Assembly (NCBI RefSeq): GCF_040939785.1
Contig: NZ_CP162553.1
Span: 868,001 to 932,000, forward strand
Reading direction: 5' to 3'
Source: Bradyrhizobium lupini
Lineage (GTDB): Bacteria; Pseudomonadota; Alphaproteobacteria; Rhizobiales; Xanthobacteraceae
DNA: 64,000 bases
The translations under genes and the position numbers were made by a program. Under the pieces are notes generated by a model. That model did not search any database and had not been told where the DNA came from. It saw nothing but the letters and a program-made list of their open reading frames with translations. This document shows, one piece after another, positions 36,731 through 45,526 of this stretch. Numbering within the stretch: position 1 is the stretch's first letter; every line of letters starts with the position of its first letter.

Positions 36731-37099
36731 TGTGGCTTGCCGCAGGGTAGAAACGAAGATAAAGCGCGGCGGATTACATTGTGCCAATTAAACCTCGCCT
36801 GACCTGCGCGGCGAGGAACCCGTGTCCTCACTGCGCCGTTGCTGTCTCGCTAGCTTGCCCAAGCTGGCGGAGCGGCTCCGGCGTACCTCAAAAGCCAACC
36901 CTGAAGCCGGGGCCGTCTCTCCGCCATCGGTCTTTTCGGAGCATATGTTGTTGCGCGGCGCACAACGCAGGTCCTACCGCCATAACCCCAGCTTGAGTCA
37001 CGACCGCGGGCAGGAAACCGTTTCGAGCCTCACACGCAATGACGCGAAACAACGCCCTCCAAGACTGAACGGCATTGACGTCCTCTCGAGGAGAGTAAG
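36731..37099. other. Gap without recognisable genes
   Basis: Nothing seen except the GAGGAGAG ribosome site at the right end. Confidence 0.35.
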
Positions 37100-37234
37100 A
37101 TGAGGAAACTATTTTTCGGTGCGGCCTTACTCGCGATCGCATTCGTGGGGTGTTCAACGATTATCTCGGCCGCTCTTTCTGCAGCCCGGGAGCCAAGGCC
37201 GCAACATTCTCCGAACGCTTTGCGCCCGCGCTGA
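37100..37234 (+). CDS. 44-residue lipoprotein-like peptide
   Basis: RKLFFGAALLAIAFVGCSTI is a short signal sequence with a lipobox-like V-G-C. A tail of about 25 residues follows. The GAGGAGAG site stands seven bases before the ATG. The size recalls entericidin-type lipoproteins, but their conserved tail is not present. Probably a small outer- or inner-membrane lipoprotein. Confidence 0.55.
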   Translation: MRKLFFGAALLAIAFVGCSTIISAALSAAREPRPQHSPNALRPR

Positions 37235-37481
37235 AGTCCGCCTCGAGCGGCTAAATGCACTCATAGCCGTTATGAACCTGATCTGGCGGCGCCTTACTTA
37301 CATGATACTGGCCGGCATGCGGTCTAAGCTCGTGAGAGCAACGACTAAAACGACCGGTGTGACCGGCGGGTCATTTTTCCACTTTGACAAGATAAATCGA
37401 CCGCACGATGCGGCGAGCTGACTGAGACGATCATGCGTGATCGCGCGCCGCTTCTCATCAGCTGTTAGTTTCTCGCGTCAG

Positions 37482-37613
37482 TCAAATCGTGACGAGAACA
37501 ATAATAATTGCGATTTCAACCAGTAACACCGCTGCTGTCATGGTGGGGACGATAAAAACGTAGCCATGCGGAGGATGATCCGCCTCACCATCGGCCAAGA
37601 AACGGCCCCTCAC
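37482..37613 (-). CDS. 43-residue membrane peptide
   Basis: From a GTG: a polar start (RGRFLADGEADHPPHGYV) and then one strong membrane helix (TMTAAVLLVEIAIIIVLVTI) that ends the protein. The helix is too regular to be chance in GC-rich DNA, but no ribosome site is obvious. Function unknown. Confidence 0.4.
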   Translation of the reverse strand: MRGRFLADGEADHPPHGYVFIVPTMTAAVLLVEIAIIIVLVTI

Positions 37614-37679
37614 ATCTCATGGCGTAAGCAGGGGCGGGATGCGGGAGCCGTTTCTCGGTGGCCAGACGCGTTCGTCCGG

Positions 37680-37759
37680 CGCCAGGCACTCTCAAATTAA
37701 TTCTATTTTAAATATCGGTCAACATTTAAATTGGCATTATATTATTTATTCATTTAAAA
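37680..37759. promoter_or_regulatory. AT-rich island
   Basis: Rich in A and T, with CATTTAAATT at 37723 and TTCATTTAAAA at 37750, variants of the motif seen at other promoter islands. It precedes a DNA-ligase fragment. Confidence 0.4.
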
Positions 37760-38173
37760 ATGACCCTGTGCTTTAAAATCGCCCAGCTTGCCTTGGAGCG
37801 AGCGCATCCGTCGTTCCCCATCCTTTGCTGCCTCGCAAGAGAGCAGGACGTATCCGCGGACAAACGCGTGCCGCCCGCTATCGCGCATGGCACGGATTGG
37901 ATCGAGCGTTACCCATGGATTGCCGCGGCCGCTCTGAAGAACCGCCAGAAGCACTTCGTCGTCGAGGGTGAGGAGGTAGTGCTTGGCGTCGATGACGTTT
38001 CCGATTTCAACGCCCTGCACTCTCTGCCAGGCAGCTTCAATTTCCCGTCTCCGTTGGATTTTTTCAAAGATCCGGTGGCTATGGGCAAGCAGATCCTCGC
38101 GCAGTTCGACCCGTCGAAGATACTCCCGAAGGCACCGAATCTGCCGATGCCTGACCCCGCCCAACCCTACTGA
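37760..38173 (+). pseudogene. ATP-dependent DNA ligase fragment
   Basis: The middle (GTDWIERYPWIAAAALKNRQ followed by KHFVVEGEEVVLGVDDVSDF and NALHS) is the segment between motifs I and IIIa of rhizobial ATP-dependent DNA ligases. The adenylated Lys motif before it and motifs IV to VI after it are missing. From about 38032 the frame continues into unrelated sequence (PLDFFKDPVAMGKQILAQFD), so this is a chimeric relic. An opposite-strand frame of similar length is its shadow. Confidence 0.65.
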
Positions 38174-38242
38174 AGCGGGCCGCGACCTGGACCAGGCTCA
38201 ATTGCGCTTTCAGCACGAGGACGAGAAATTGCTTCCTCGCTT

Positions 38243-38635
38243 CTAGTCAAGCAAAACGGCCTCGGGACTTAATGGGGCGGTTTCTGCATCCAGGCTCGTT
38301 TGTTTTAGGTTACTGACCCCTCGATAAATCCCCGGCTCCATGCCTATGAACTCACTTCGGAGAACGACACGTATGGCGCACGAACTGCAATTTCTCTTTC
38401 TCCACGAGATCACGCAGGAGCAGCCCACTGGAGAGGTTCCGAAGCACGACCCAATCCCGCTCCTGATACTCTTTCTTGATCCTCCCAACCGTGTTTGCTG
38501 CAAAGTCTTGCGCAACCCGTTGGCTCCTTCGCTTAGGCCGCCCACATACGCCATGATGAGAACTGTCGGAGCGAAGCCCAGCAGGCACGCGACATCTATT
38601 GCTTCTGACCCTGTTGATGCTGTCTTGGTTGCCAT
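38243..38635 (-). pseudogene. Possible frameshifted small gene
   Basis: From the ATG at 38635 the protein begins TASTGSEAIDVACLLGFAPT with a hydrophobic stretch. Another frame then gives a better continuation (RIKKEYQERDWVVLRNLSSG, LLLRDLVEKEKLQFV), and the first frame resumes well at the end (FIGMEPGIYRGVSNLKQTSL). This alternation suggests two compensating shifts or a decayed gene. No family recognised. Confidence 0.3.
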
Positions 38636-38906
38636 CACCTTGAAAGCCAAAGAAGATAACTGTCTCAGTAGCCGACGCACGTGCCCTGGAGGGCGGCGAG
38701 GAGTCCTCGGCTGGGATTTCTGACATTGCGATGCTCGCGCATGAAGCTTCGCATCTCGTGCTGCCGTCCCGTGCAGTCTCGTTCGCTTTACCGCGCAGCG
38801 GGGGTCGGCGAGCAAGCATTCGAAATCCATGTGAAGCTTAAACCGAAAGCAGTTCCCGGTCGGCTTACAAATGGAACCAAATTGACCGCCATTAAATGAG
38901 AAATTT

Positions 38907-38923
38907 GATTATGTCATATAATC
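38907..38923 (+). promoter_or_regulatory. Palindrome GATTAT-N5-ATAATC, copy 2
   Basis: GATTAT at 38907-38912, spacer GTCAT, ATAATC at 38918-38923. Flanks (AAATTT before, AT after) and distance to the start codon agree with copy 1 at 23977. Confidence 0.65.
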
Positions 38924-38980
38924 ATGATGACTCCATCGCAAAAACGAAAAATATGTTGGGGGAAAACATGGGAGGTTGAA

Positions 38981-39118
38981 ATGGAAGCTGCCCGCCGCCT
39001 GCGTGCAATGGCGCTGCTATGCCGACAGACTGCCGCACTCCAACCTGAGAGAAGCTGGAAACTGCTTGCAGAGGCAGAGTACTGGGAGCATCTGGCGGCT
39101 GCGGCTTCAGCTCATTGA
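38981..39118 (+). CDS. Small helical protein with conserved leader, copy 2
   Basis: 45 residues: MEAARRLRAMALLCRQTAAL then RSWKLLAEAEYWEHLAAA, a near copy of the first 38 residues of the protein at 24051. It stops shortly after the conserved part, which shows that this part is the functional unit. The leader from the palindrome to the GGGAGG site is conserved. An ATG inside the ribosome-site region (ATGGGAGGTTGA) would make a three-codon leader frame ending just before the true start. Confidence 0.75.
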   Translation: MEAARRLRAMALLCRQTAALQPERSWKLLAEAEYWEHLAAAASAH

Positions 39119-39190
39119 GCTTCGGTGGAGTATTCTTTATCTTTCGCTTTTCGTCGACTTCTTACTTCAAATCATTTTCTGAGGCATGTG

Positions 39191-39364
39191 ATGTCGAGTA
39201 CGCGTCAGATTTTTTCTAGTGCTGTTCTGAATGAACGGCACCAGGCGCTTCTGGAGGAGCTTAGAGAGGTGGAGAAGCTTCGACGCAAGCTCCGACATGT
39301 AGAAGCAAGAACGATGGGCAGAAGACGGCGTACCAAAGCGAGCGGCGGAGCAAGAGCCGTTTAG
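39191..39364 (+). CDS. Short coiled-coil protein, family member 3
   Basis: 57 residues. The heptad helix NERHQALLEELREVEKLRRK continues into LRHVEART and then a basic Arg/Lys-rich tail. Same plan as the genes at 23377 and 33262. It follows the leader-controlled small gene at 38981 by 72 bases. At 23-24 kb the order is reversed (coiled-coil gene first). Confidence 0.6.
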   Translation: MSSTRQIFSSAVLNERHQALLEELREVEKLRRKLRHVEARTMGRRRRTKASGGARAV

Positions 39365-39498
39365 AGACGGCCGGGACCGCAGTAGCGAGCCTTGGTGACG
39401 ACGTCGCTGCGACATGTCGGCAACCAGCCAGGCCGGGGTGCCTCACAATGCTCGAACTAACTCGGCGGCGAGACCGGCCGTCGATTCAGGATCGCGCG

Positions 39499-39690
39499 TT
39501 AGCTCCGACCTTCATTCGACGTTGCACTTCGGAACACAGCAACGAGTCGATCGCCTTGCCAAAGCTCAACGTCGTGCTCGTCATGCATTTGCTCGGCTCG
39601 GCGTCTCGCCGTCTGCTCATCAATGCAGTCGAGCTTTGCAGCGCAGATCAGTTGCCGGCTGCCGTCCACCACGAACACCTTGTACCGCAT
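39499..39690 (-). CDS. 63-residue hypothetical protein (DVELWQGDR type)
   Basis: RYKVFVVDGSRQLICAAKLD then CIDEQTARRRAEQMHDEHDV and ELWQGDRLVAVF. It is a small beta-alpha-beta protein of the kind often seen in rhizobia, where the ending DVELW-DR-(I/V)A is conserved. Role unknown, cytoplasmic. The ATG at 39690 starts the conserved strand. Confidence 0.75.
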   Translation of the reverse strand: MRYKVFVVDGSRQLICAAKLDCIDEQTARRRAEQMHDEHDVELWQGDRLVAVFRSATSNEGRS

Positions 39691-39851
39691 AATGCAGTCC
39701 GATCCCAAAGGCGACCGTCATCGTACTCGAATGTCCGTCTAAGCCGGTGCCAAACTAGGCGTGGCGCACGGAATCTTTGTACGTGTGGCAGTTCGGCTAT
39801 ACCGGCTCGTGGAATCCATTGATTGCGCGGCGGATGTACCTCGCATCTAAG

Positions 39852-40529
39852 CTAACGTAATCTCCACGCATGCCGAAGCGTGCGGCTCGAGCTCAAGAGC
39901 GAGAGGCCACCAAGCGTCATCAGCAGTACACCGAACCAGGCCGTCCAGCTGCGCGCTTCGCCGTGCGCCTCTGCAGTGCGCGCGCCCAGCGGCATATCTT
40001 GAGGTGCGTCGGCGAGAAGCTGCCCAACGTCGACTTGGCCCGGTGCGGAGTGTTCGGAGGTGATCTGGTTGGGAAGATCGACAATGGGGGCCGCCGACCC
40101 CGTGCCGAGATTGGAAGCGGCATCAGCTACCTTCATTTCGGGTACAGGCGGCTGAGATTGCTCGGGCGGTGCGGAGCGCAGCACCTCCGCGCGCGCATCA
40201 ACGACCGCGCTCCACCTCGTCCCGTTCTCGTCCAAACTGGCGCTGCGGTCTTTGGCCATGCGAGCCCGAATCGGCTTCTTCACCGTCGCGATGCCCTCGG
40301 CCAGGAACCAGCATTTGCGGCGACCGTCCATTCGGTAGACCCAATGCTGTCCACCAGTGGTCGAGGTACCGGGACGCGGGACGCATTCGGCTTGCGGCGG
40401 AGAGGTTACCGTGGGTTGGGGCGTAGCAGTATTGAAGAAGTCGGCAAGAGGGTTGGAAGACGCAGGCGCCGCCGATAAACCTCCGACAAGCACCAAACTG
40501 GCGAAGTATAATCGCAAATGACCGGACAT
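39852..40529 (-). CDS. Exported protein with C-terminal membrane anchor
   Basis: 225 residues: a signal peptide (LYFASLVLVGGLSAAPASS), a conserved segment HWVYRMDGRRKCWFLAEG, a long Pro/Ser/Ala linker, and a C-terminal helix (TAWFGVLLMTLGGLSLLSSS) followed by basic residues. I know the HW-YR-(D/G)-RKCWF pattern from unnamed rhizobial envelope proteins. Probably attached to the inner membrane with its body in the periplasm. The start at 40529 is the ATG before the signal peptide. Confidence 0.8.
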   Translation of the reverse strand: MSGHLRLYFASLVLVGGLSAAPASSNPLADFFNTATPQPTVTSPPQAECVPRPGTSTTGGQHWVYRMDGRRKCWFLAEGIATVKKPIRARMAKDRSASLDENGTRWSAVVDARAEVLRSAPPEQSQPPVPEMKVADAASNLGTGSAAPIVDLPNQITSEHSAPGQVDVGQLLADAPQDMPLGARTAEAHGEARSWTAWFGVLLMTLGGLSLLSSSRTLRHAWRLR

Positions 40530-40574
40530 CGAAAACTCCCGGGTGCGCCCCACCCCCCGCTCGAACCTTAGCGG

Positions 40575-40830
40575 CGACAACGGCTCCCATGCGGCTTAAA
40601 TCGGGCGGCGCGATGAATTAATTAATTGTACTCTTGGCTACCTGATTAATATGCCGGTCACGAGGCAGCGCGATTCATCGAGCCGTCCGCGCCGCCGTCC
40701 GGTGATCGCCATCTTTGCGCTCGTCCCCGAGCACGAAAGCGCAACTGGCCAAGGGTGAGTTTGTGGAGGTCACGAGACGTGGCTACCCCGCGCGGCGATT
40801 TAAATACTCCGCCACGATATTACCACTGTC
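40575..40830. repeat. Diverged intergenic repeat, copy A
   Basis: Several blocks in the same order recur at 56835-57170: CATGCGGCTTAAATC, GGATTAATT-like DNA, GGCAGCGCG followed by ATCGAGCCGTCC, GAAAGCGCAAC, and TAAATNCTCCGCCACGAT. Blocks are separated by indels, so the copies are old. Copy A lies between the exported protein gene and an H-NS-like gene. Confidence 0.75.
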
Positions 40831-40959
40831 GCGCCTTTCTCCCTGCTACCTCTCGTATTAAATGTGGATTGCATGATCAATATTTAACTGAGGGCTTGTC
40901 TGTTCCCGGATTCCCGACTTGTCTGCCTGGGCCTTCTGCCCAAGATTAGGGATGGAGCC

Positions 40960-41298
40960 ATGAACACCGCGCATTTCAATTCGCTCTCCGTTGACGAGCT
41001 CTGGATATTTCACCAAGAGGTCGCCGCCAAACTCACTCAGAAAATGTTGATGCAAAAAGCACATTTGGAGGAACGGCTCCACAGGATTGGACTGGCCAAC
41101 GAGGCCACGCGGTTCAATCGCGAGCGCCGTCCATACCCGCCCGTTCGTCCCAAATATCGCAATCCGAAGAACCCGGCGGAGACATGGTCGGGTCGCGGCA
41201 GGCTGCCTCGATGGCTGCGGCCGCAGCTTCGAGGCGGCCGAAAATTGGACGATTTCCTAATCGATCGGGCTTCAGCCGAAAAGCGGCAGACCAATTGA
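40960..41298 (+). CDS. H-NS/HvrA-family DNA-binding protein, copy 3
   Basis: 112 residues: an N-terminal helix (SVDELWIFHQEVAAKLTQKM), then RRPYPPVRPKYRNPKNPAET and the AT-hook-like TWSGRGRLPRWLRPQLRGG. Compared with copies 1 and 2 it is shorter, and the dimerisation helix differs, so it may mix with them or act separately. It stands 430 bases from its neighbour, downstream of an old intergenic repeat and an AT-rich stretch (40851-40885). Confidence 0.92.
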   Translation: MNTAHFNSLSVDELWIFHQEVAAKLTQKMLMQKAHLEERLHRIGLANEATRFNRERRPYPPVRPKYRNPKNPAETWSGRGRLPRWLRPQLRGGRKLDDFLIDRASAEKRQTN

Positions 41299-41512
41299 GC
41301 GCGCGTTGCGGCATTTTGGGATGGAAATGCTGGCGCCGGCTGTTCCCCCTGGGCTCTGAGCTCCTCACATCATCGTTGAAGCGCGGGTCATAACCATGCT
41401 TCGAGGCATGGCCATAGCGAGAGCGCTGTGCTGATGGTCTCGCTGAATCGCTCGGGGGGCCCGCGGCGCAGTGAGGACATCGACGAGAATCTCAAGCACG
41501 CGATGGCCGTGT

Positions 41513-41806
41513 CTAGTTGTCGTGCCCTCTGAAGTGCCGCCTAACCGCATTCCACGCTCGAAGGACTGGAGGGATGAGCACGATGAAAAGAACCCTGATT
41601 GCAACCGGCCTCATTGCGCGCTGCAGGAGTGGTGGGTCGTGATCGTCCGAGCGACCGGCCGTCGTGTTAATCGTCACCGGAGATGGAATTCCTGCTCGCC
41701 GAGTAGGTGACGGTCTGCGCGAGGGCAGGACAACTACAACGAACAGAACGTTCACCAGTAGCCATATTCCCACAATGAGAAGAAAAGTACGCACGAGAAC
41801 GACCAT
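41513..41806 (-). CDS. Small membrane protein
   Basis: 97 residues. The N-terminal helix VRTFLLIVGIWLLVNVLFVV is clearly a membrane span, followed by a basic Pro/Arg/Ser stretch and a second hydrophobic segment (IRVLFIVLIPPVLRAWNAVR). The type is common in rhizobia. No ribosome site was checked beyond a purine-rich upstream stretch. Function unknown. Confidence 0.55.
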   Translation of the reverse strand: MVVLVRTFLLIVGIWLLVNVLFVVVVLPSRRPSPTRRAGIPSPVTINTTAGRSDDHDPPLLQRAMRPVAIRVLFIVLIPPVLRAWNAVRRHFRGHDN

Positions 41807-42283
41807 CGTTGATCTAAATCTGCCGAGCTTACTCCTGCCTCATACCCGGCACGCAACCGGCAACACTGCGTTCGCGGACGGAGCCGCTTCAGCGCAGCCG
41901 GCACATTTTCGCATCTCCCCGAGGCCGTTGGGTCCCGAGCGCTTTGCGAGCGTCCAGGATCGCTCCCAGCCTAGTCCGGCGCAACACTCGCGTCTGTGCG
42001 CTTTCGAACATTCATGCCCCCTTCAGGTATGCTAGTTCTATGCATCATCCGGCGAGAGCCGGACAGGGATGGCTCATCGGCCAAGACGGCCGTCCTCAGC
42101 CCGCAATCCCTGAACAGGGGCGGGGTCATGGAGCGTGGCCCAAATATCGCAGCACGAAGAGCGGCGAATTTGGCGGTCCGCATAGAACCAGTATCGAGTT
42201 TCGGCAGTTGACTCCGGGTGGATCCGAACCAGCAAACTGATTTGTTCGGGCCAAGGATAAGTTTAAAAGCTAAGCCGGCACAC
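41807..42283. other. Gap without convincing genes
   Basis: Short frames only; none with a good start and protein-like composition. Confidence 0.35.
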
Positions 42284-42520
42284 ATGAAGGACCTCCGACG
42301 ACGTTTGGAAAAGGTCCGCGCTGACGCCAGAGAGTTTATGCTGATGAGCCAGCAAGCGACGGACATAGAAAAGCGCGAGCTGTTTAAGCGCTTGGCGGAT
42401 GAACTCGCCTTCGAGGCTCTCGAGCTTGAGCTAATCGTCAAGAAAAATGAGCGAGCTAATCCGTGCGACCAGCACGAGGTCGTGGAGTTTAAGCCGCCCT
42501 CTCAGCGAACGCGTGGCTGA
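42284..42520 (+). CDS. Small helical protein (KRELFKRLADEL type), copy 1
   Basis: 78 residues, all helical: KDLRRRLEKVRADAREFMLM, then QATDIEKRELFKRLADELAF and EALELELIVKK, with a polar tail. The central segment TD-(I/L)-(E/Q)-KRELF-RLAD-L is shared with the gene at 45087. More loosely it resembles the RSWKLLAEAE-WEHLA proteins at 24051 and 38981, so all four may be one broad family of short helical hairpins. Confidence 0.7.
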   Translation: MKDLRRRLEKVRADAREFMLMSQQATDIEKRELFKRLADELAFEALELELIVKKNERANPCDQHEVVEFKPPSQRTRG

Positions 42521-43482
42521 TGCGGAAGAGGTCAAGCCGGCTAGATCGGCGTGCACAACCGAACTTTGCGCATGGCTCCGCCAGCGAACGCTGCTCCGCC
42601 TTCGCCGCATCGCATTGCGGTTGGGAGGGCCCAATCCGGAAGCGGTGATGTCATTGTACGCCGCCAGCAGTTCATCCATATGGTCCTTCCGTCGATTTCG
42701 AAGAACAGCGGGGTTTCAGGCAAGGCGCCGAGGCTACGGAAGTGGTCGACTATTTCTCGGTGAACCTCGATCGCAGCCCACGCGAAAGCTGAAGGGACCG
42801 GACCAGCCTCAGTAGAAGGAGGAAGCGTTCCCCTGCGTCCGAGCCGGTCGAACTCGGCCGCCCCTTCTTCGAGCCCGCTGTCCCGCAACGCCCGCTTGTG
42901 GCATCGACCTGACTTTCAGAAGGTTCGCCGCGCTTTCGCGGCTGAGACAATCCGTACGAGCGCTCGAACCGCTGCCGTCAGAGTACAACATCGTAGAAGA
43001 TCGTACTTTAGCGTACAAAGTCGTTGCCATGTTGGTGGCGATACGACTCGAATCCCGACCCGAACATTCTGGTTTTGGTTCTGCATCAACGGTATCTTTC
43101 TGCGACAGACAGAACAGATCGTCCGTTTTGCCCGCTGCAATAGCCCCGCACGTCCGAACAATCCTTGCACCGCATGTAACGCTCCAACTCGTGGATCGGC
43201 GTCGTCTTCGTTCGTCGCACGACTGCGCTCACACCGTCTAATGGGACGTAAGCTCTGACAGATTGCGACGCGCGCAAGCAGGAGCCAGCGTGCAGCTTTA
43301 AACGTTTATGGGCGTGGATCGATCTCGAAGATGATCGACATGGACCGGACCGAGCGCTTCTTTGCCGGATGACTGTCGTGGGCACGATCTGCCTCTGCGC
43401 CGCGTTTACGATGTGGATGCTCGTTTGAGCCGCCACTCATGCCGCCAACGGAGGCGCCCTATTTCGGTGGCTGCCATCTTGG
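42521..43482. other. Gap with possible decayed gene
   Basis: On the minus strand at about 42650-42800 one frame reads EVHREIVDHFRSLGALPETP and LFFEIDGRTIWM and another continues DELLAAYNDITASGLG. This could be a frameshifted remnant, but no family is recognised. The rest of the gap is blank. Confidence 0.3.
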
Positions 43483-43531
43483 CAAGGTCAGCCACTCGGT
43501 TACTGACAAGGTCAGCCACTCGGTTATCTGA
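43483..43531. repeat. Two-copy 24-base tandem repeat
   Basis: CAAGGTCAGCCACTCGGTTA followed by CTGA occurs twice in a row, the second copy with one extra base (TATCTGA). No gene is nearby. Confidence 0.8.
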
Positions 43532-43937
43532 GACGTGAATTCGTTCTGCCGGGCCTTCCTAAGCAGACTGTCTCGTTTGTCCTGGCGGAAATGACCCGGC
43601 TTCATCACGTAGCTGTTGAGCTTCTAGGTCAAGCCGAGCCCCACACTTCCGAGATCGCCGCAGCGCTTGCCGCGTCCCGGAAAGCGGAACTCCCTATGGT
43701 GTTACCCATGCGCATTTCGCAATTGTGCAGCGGCGCGCTGGGACCTAACTCCTAAATCATCCTGAGAGACAACAATTCGCCTCCGAGACGCGTGTGGTTG
43801 GAGTTTTTGAGATTGAGAACTTCCGCAGCTGAATTGGACTTCGGGGCGCGAGGCGTAGGCGGATTCAAACAAAGTTCGAGTTGGCCGCCCTATGACGCTC
43901 GAAATGCGATGCGGCGGATCGTTCGAGGTAGGCCGCA
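43532..43937. other. Gap upstream of the Crp/Fnr gene
   Basis: A frame from about 43589 (TRLHHVAVELLGQAEPHTSE) is protein-like for 60 codons but lacks a good start and family, so it is not called as a gene. Confidence 0.3.
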
Positions 43938-44678
43938 GTGACGCTTCCCGCCGAAATTGGCAACCGACTTCTGGCAACACTGCCGGCGGCGGACCTCGAA
44001 CTGCTGGCGCCCGAGCTAGAGATGGTAGCGCTCGATCGGGATGCGGTCGTCTCGCAGGCGGGTGACCAGACCGAGCACGTCCTCTTTCCTCATAGTGGCG
44101 CCATTTCTGTGATGATCGACATGGCCAACGGACAGACGGTCGCCAGCGCCGCAATAGGGCGCGAGGGAGCAGTAGGCACTCTTTCCGTGCTAGGGCCGTC
44201 CCCTTCGGCCGTTACCGCCGTCGTTCGTGCCGCGGGCATCGCCTCGCGGATCCCCGCATCGCGATTCCACGCCGCTTTTAGCCGAAGCCCCGCGATCCGC
44301 CACGCAGTCCAGATTCATTTCAAAGCGATGCTGATACAGCTACAAATCGGCGGCGCCTGCAATGCGCTGCATCCGGCCCAAGCCCGCATGGCACGCTGGC
44401 TGCTCCATCTTCGCGACCGTGCCGACCACGACGTCCTCGCACTCACCCAAGAGGCGCTTTCGCAAATACTGGGTGTGCGACGAACGACAGTGACGCTCCT
44501 GATGCGCAACCTGCGCGCTTCCGGAGCGATCAGATCTGAACGGCGAGGAGAAATCGAGATTGATCCATTGCGGCTCGCAGCGGTGGCGTGCGAATGCCAC
44601 GATACCATGCGTCTCGAAATCGAGGGGATCTTCTCTATGAATGCAGCCCGGTCTCGCGCTTTGGTTCTGCCGACGTAG
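43938..44678 (+). CDS. Crp/Fnr-family transcription regulator
   Basis: 246 residues. An N-terminal cyclic-nucleotide-binding-like beta barrel (LEMVALDRDAVVSQAGDQTE, HVLFPHSGAISVMIDMANGQ, VASAAIGREGAVGTLSVLG) is followed by a linking helix and a winged helix-turn-helix (LALTQEALSQILGVRRTTVT then LLMRNLRASGAIRSERRGEI). There are no Fnr-type Cys clusters at the N-terminus. This subtype is abundant in Bradyrhizobium, often with unknown ligand. The start is the GTG at 43938. It stands alone, so its targets cannot be inferred. Confidence 0.92.
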   Translation: MTLPAEIGNRLLATLPAADLELLAPELEMVALDRDAVVSQAGDQTEHVLFPHSGAISVMIDMANGQTVASAAIGREGAVGTLSVLGPSPSAVTAVVRAAGIASRIPASRFHAAFSRSPAIRHAVQIHFKAMLIQLQIGGACNALHPAQARMARWLLHLRDRADHDVLALTQEALSQILGVRRTTVTLLMRNLRASGAIRSERRGEIEIDPLRLAAVACECHDTMRLEIEGIFSMNAARSRALVLPT

Positions 44679-45086
44679 TAACTGAAACGGGGGGATGCCG
44701 CAAACCATCGCGCCTTTCGGCGTGATAGCCCGTTATCCCGGACATGGACGATGTGGCCAATGTGCAACGGGCGCCTAGCTTCTCCACGGCAATGTCCGCA
44801 ACCGAACAATCCCGCTCATGAGGTACGCGTACTATCGGCGCGCCATGTACTGGAGGCCTGTGGATGACCTTTTCAAACGAAAGATCAGACCGTATTGTCT
44901 CTTTGGGAAAGCGTGCGGCGACAGGTGTTGGCTGATCGCGCAAATGGCGGACGCTCCCGCCTTGTTGGCGACAATCTGCGCACCTATGCTGAATCGCTCC
45001 GTTCGGAAATGGATCGGCGGGAGCTCAAGTACGCCTCAATCGGTTCAACTGAATGAAGCCGAGGGTGCCTTTGGGGCACACAGACG
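44679..45086. other. Gap without convincing genes
   Basis: Only short, non-protein-like frames. Confidence 0.35.
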
Positions 45087-45278
45087 ATGAGAGACATGCA
45101 AGAGCAGCTGGAGAACCTCCTCAAAGACGCAGCCGACTGCAAATCGATCAGCGATCTGGCCACCGACCTGCAAAAGCGAGAGTTGTTCGCGAGGCTTGCC
45201 GATCATCTGAGCGTGTTGGCTTCCGAGGTCGAGCGTGCAATTGCTGCGACAGCCTTTGGCACCAAATTGGAGCGATAA
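45087..45278 (+). CDS. Small helical protein (KRELFARLADHL type), copy 2
   Basis: 63 residues: RDMQEQLENLLKDAADCKSI, then TDLQKRELFARLADHLSVLA and SEVERAIAAT. It aligns over most of its length with the protein at 42284 (both begin M-(R/K)-D and share the KRELF-RLAD core). Two amphipathic helices, cytoplasmic, role unknown. Confidence 0.7.
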   Translation: MRDMQEQLENLLKDAADCKSISDLATDLQKRELFARLADHLSVLASEVERAIAATAFGTKLER

Positions 45279-45526
45279 GAGGATATGGCCCGACACCGAT
45301 GATTGGGAATCAGCATGCGATGAGCGGAGGAGGACATGACTGCGGAGCGGCCTCGCGTGCGAGTGTGCAATCGCGCGCTCGCCTGGCCACTAGTCGGAAG
45401 GCCTATCTGCGCGTGCAAGGCAATCAGCTAACTTCGATCGTCAGCTGCGACCGCGGGTAGGCGTACAGCCCTGACCTTGCAGGATATCCCCGGCCAGCGC
45501 GCTTTATTACGAAGGCTGCGTCATGC

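Noticed and set aside
37754..38164. A minus-strand frame opposite the DNA ligase fragment
   Set aside because: The plus-strand frame matches ATP-dependent DNA ligase over about 45 residues; the opposite strand has no recognisable feature.
42541..42888. A 115-codon minus-strand frame
   Set aside because: Part of it reads like protein, but the best continuation switches frame and no family was recognised, so it was noted only as a possible relic.
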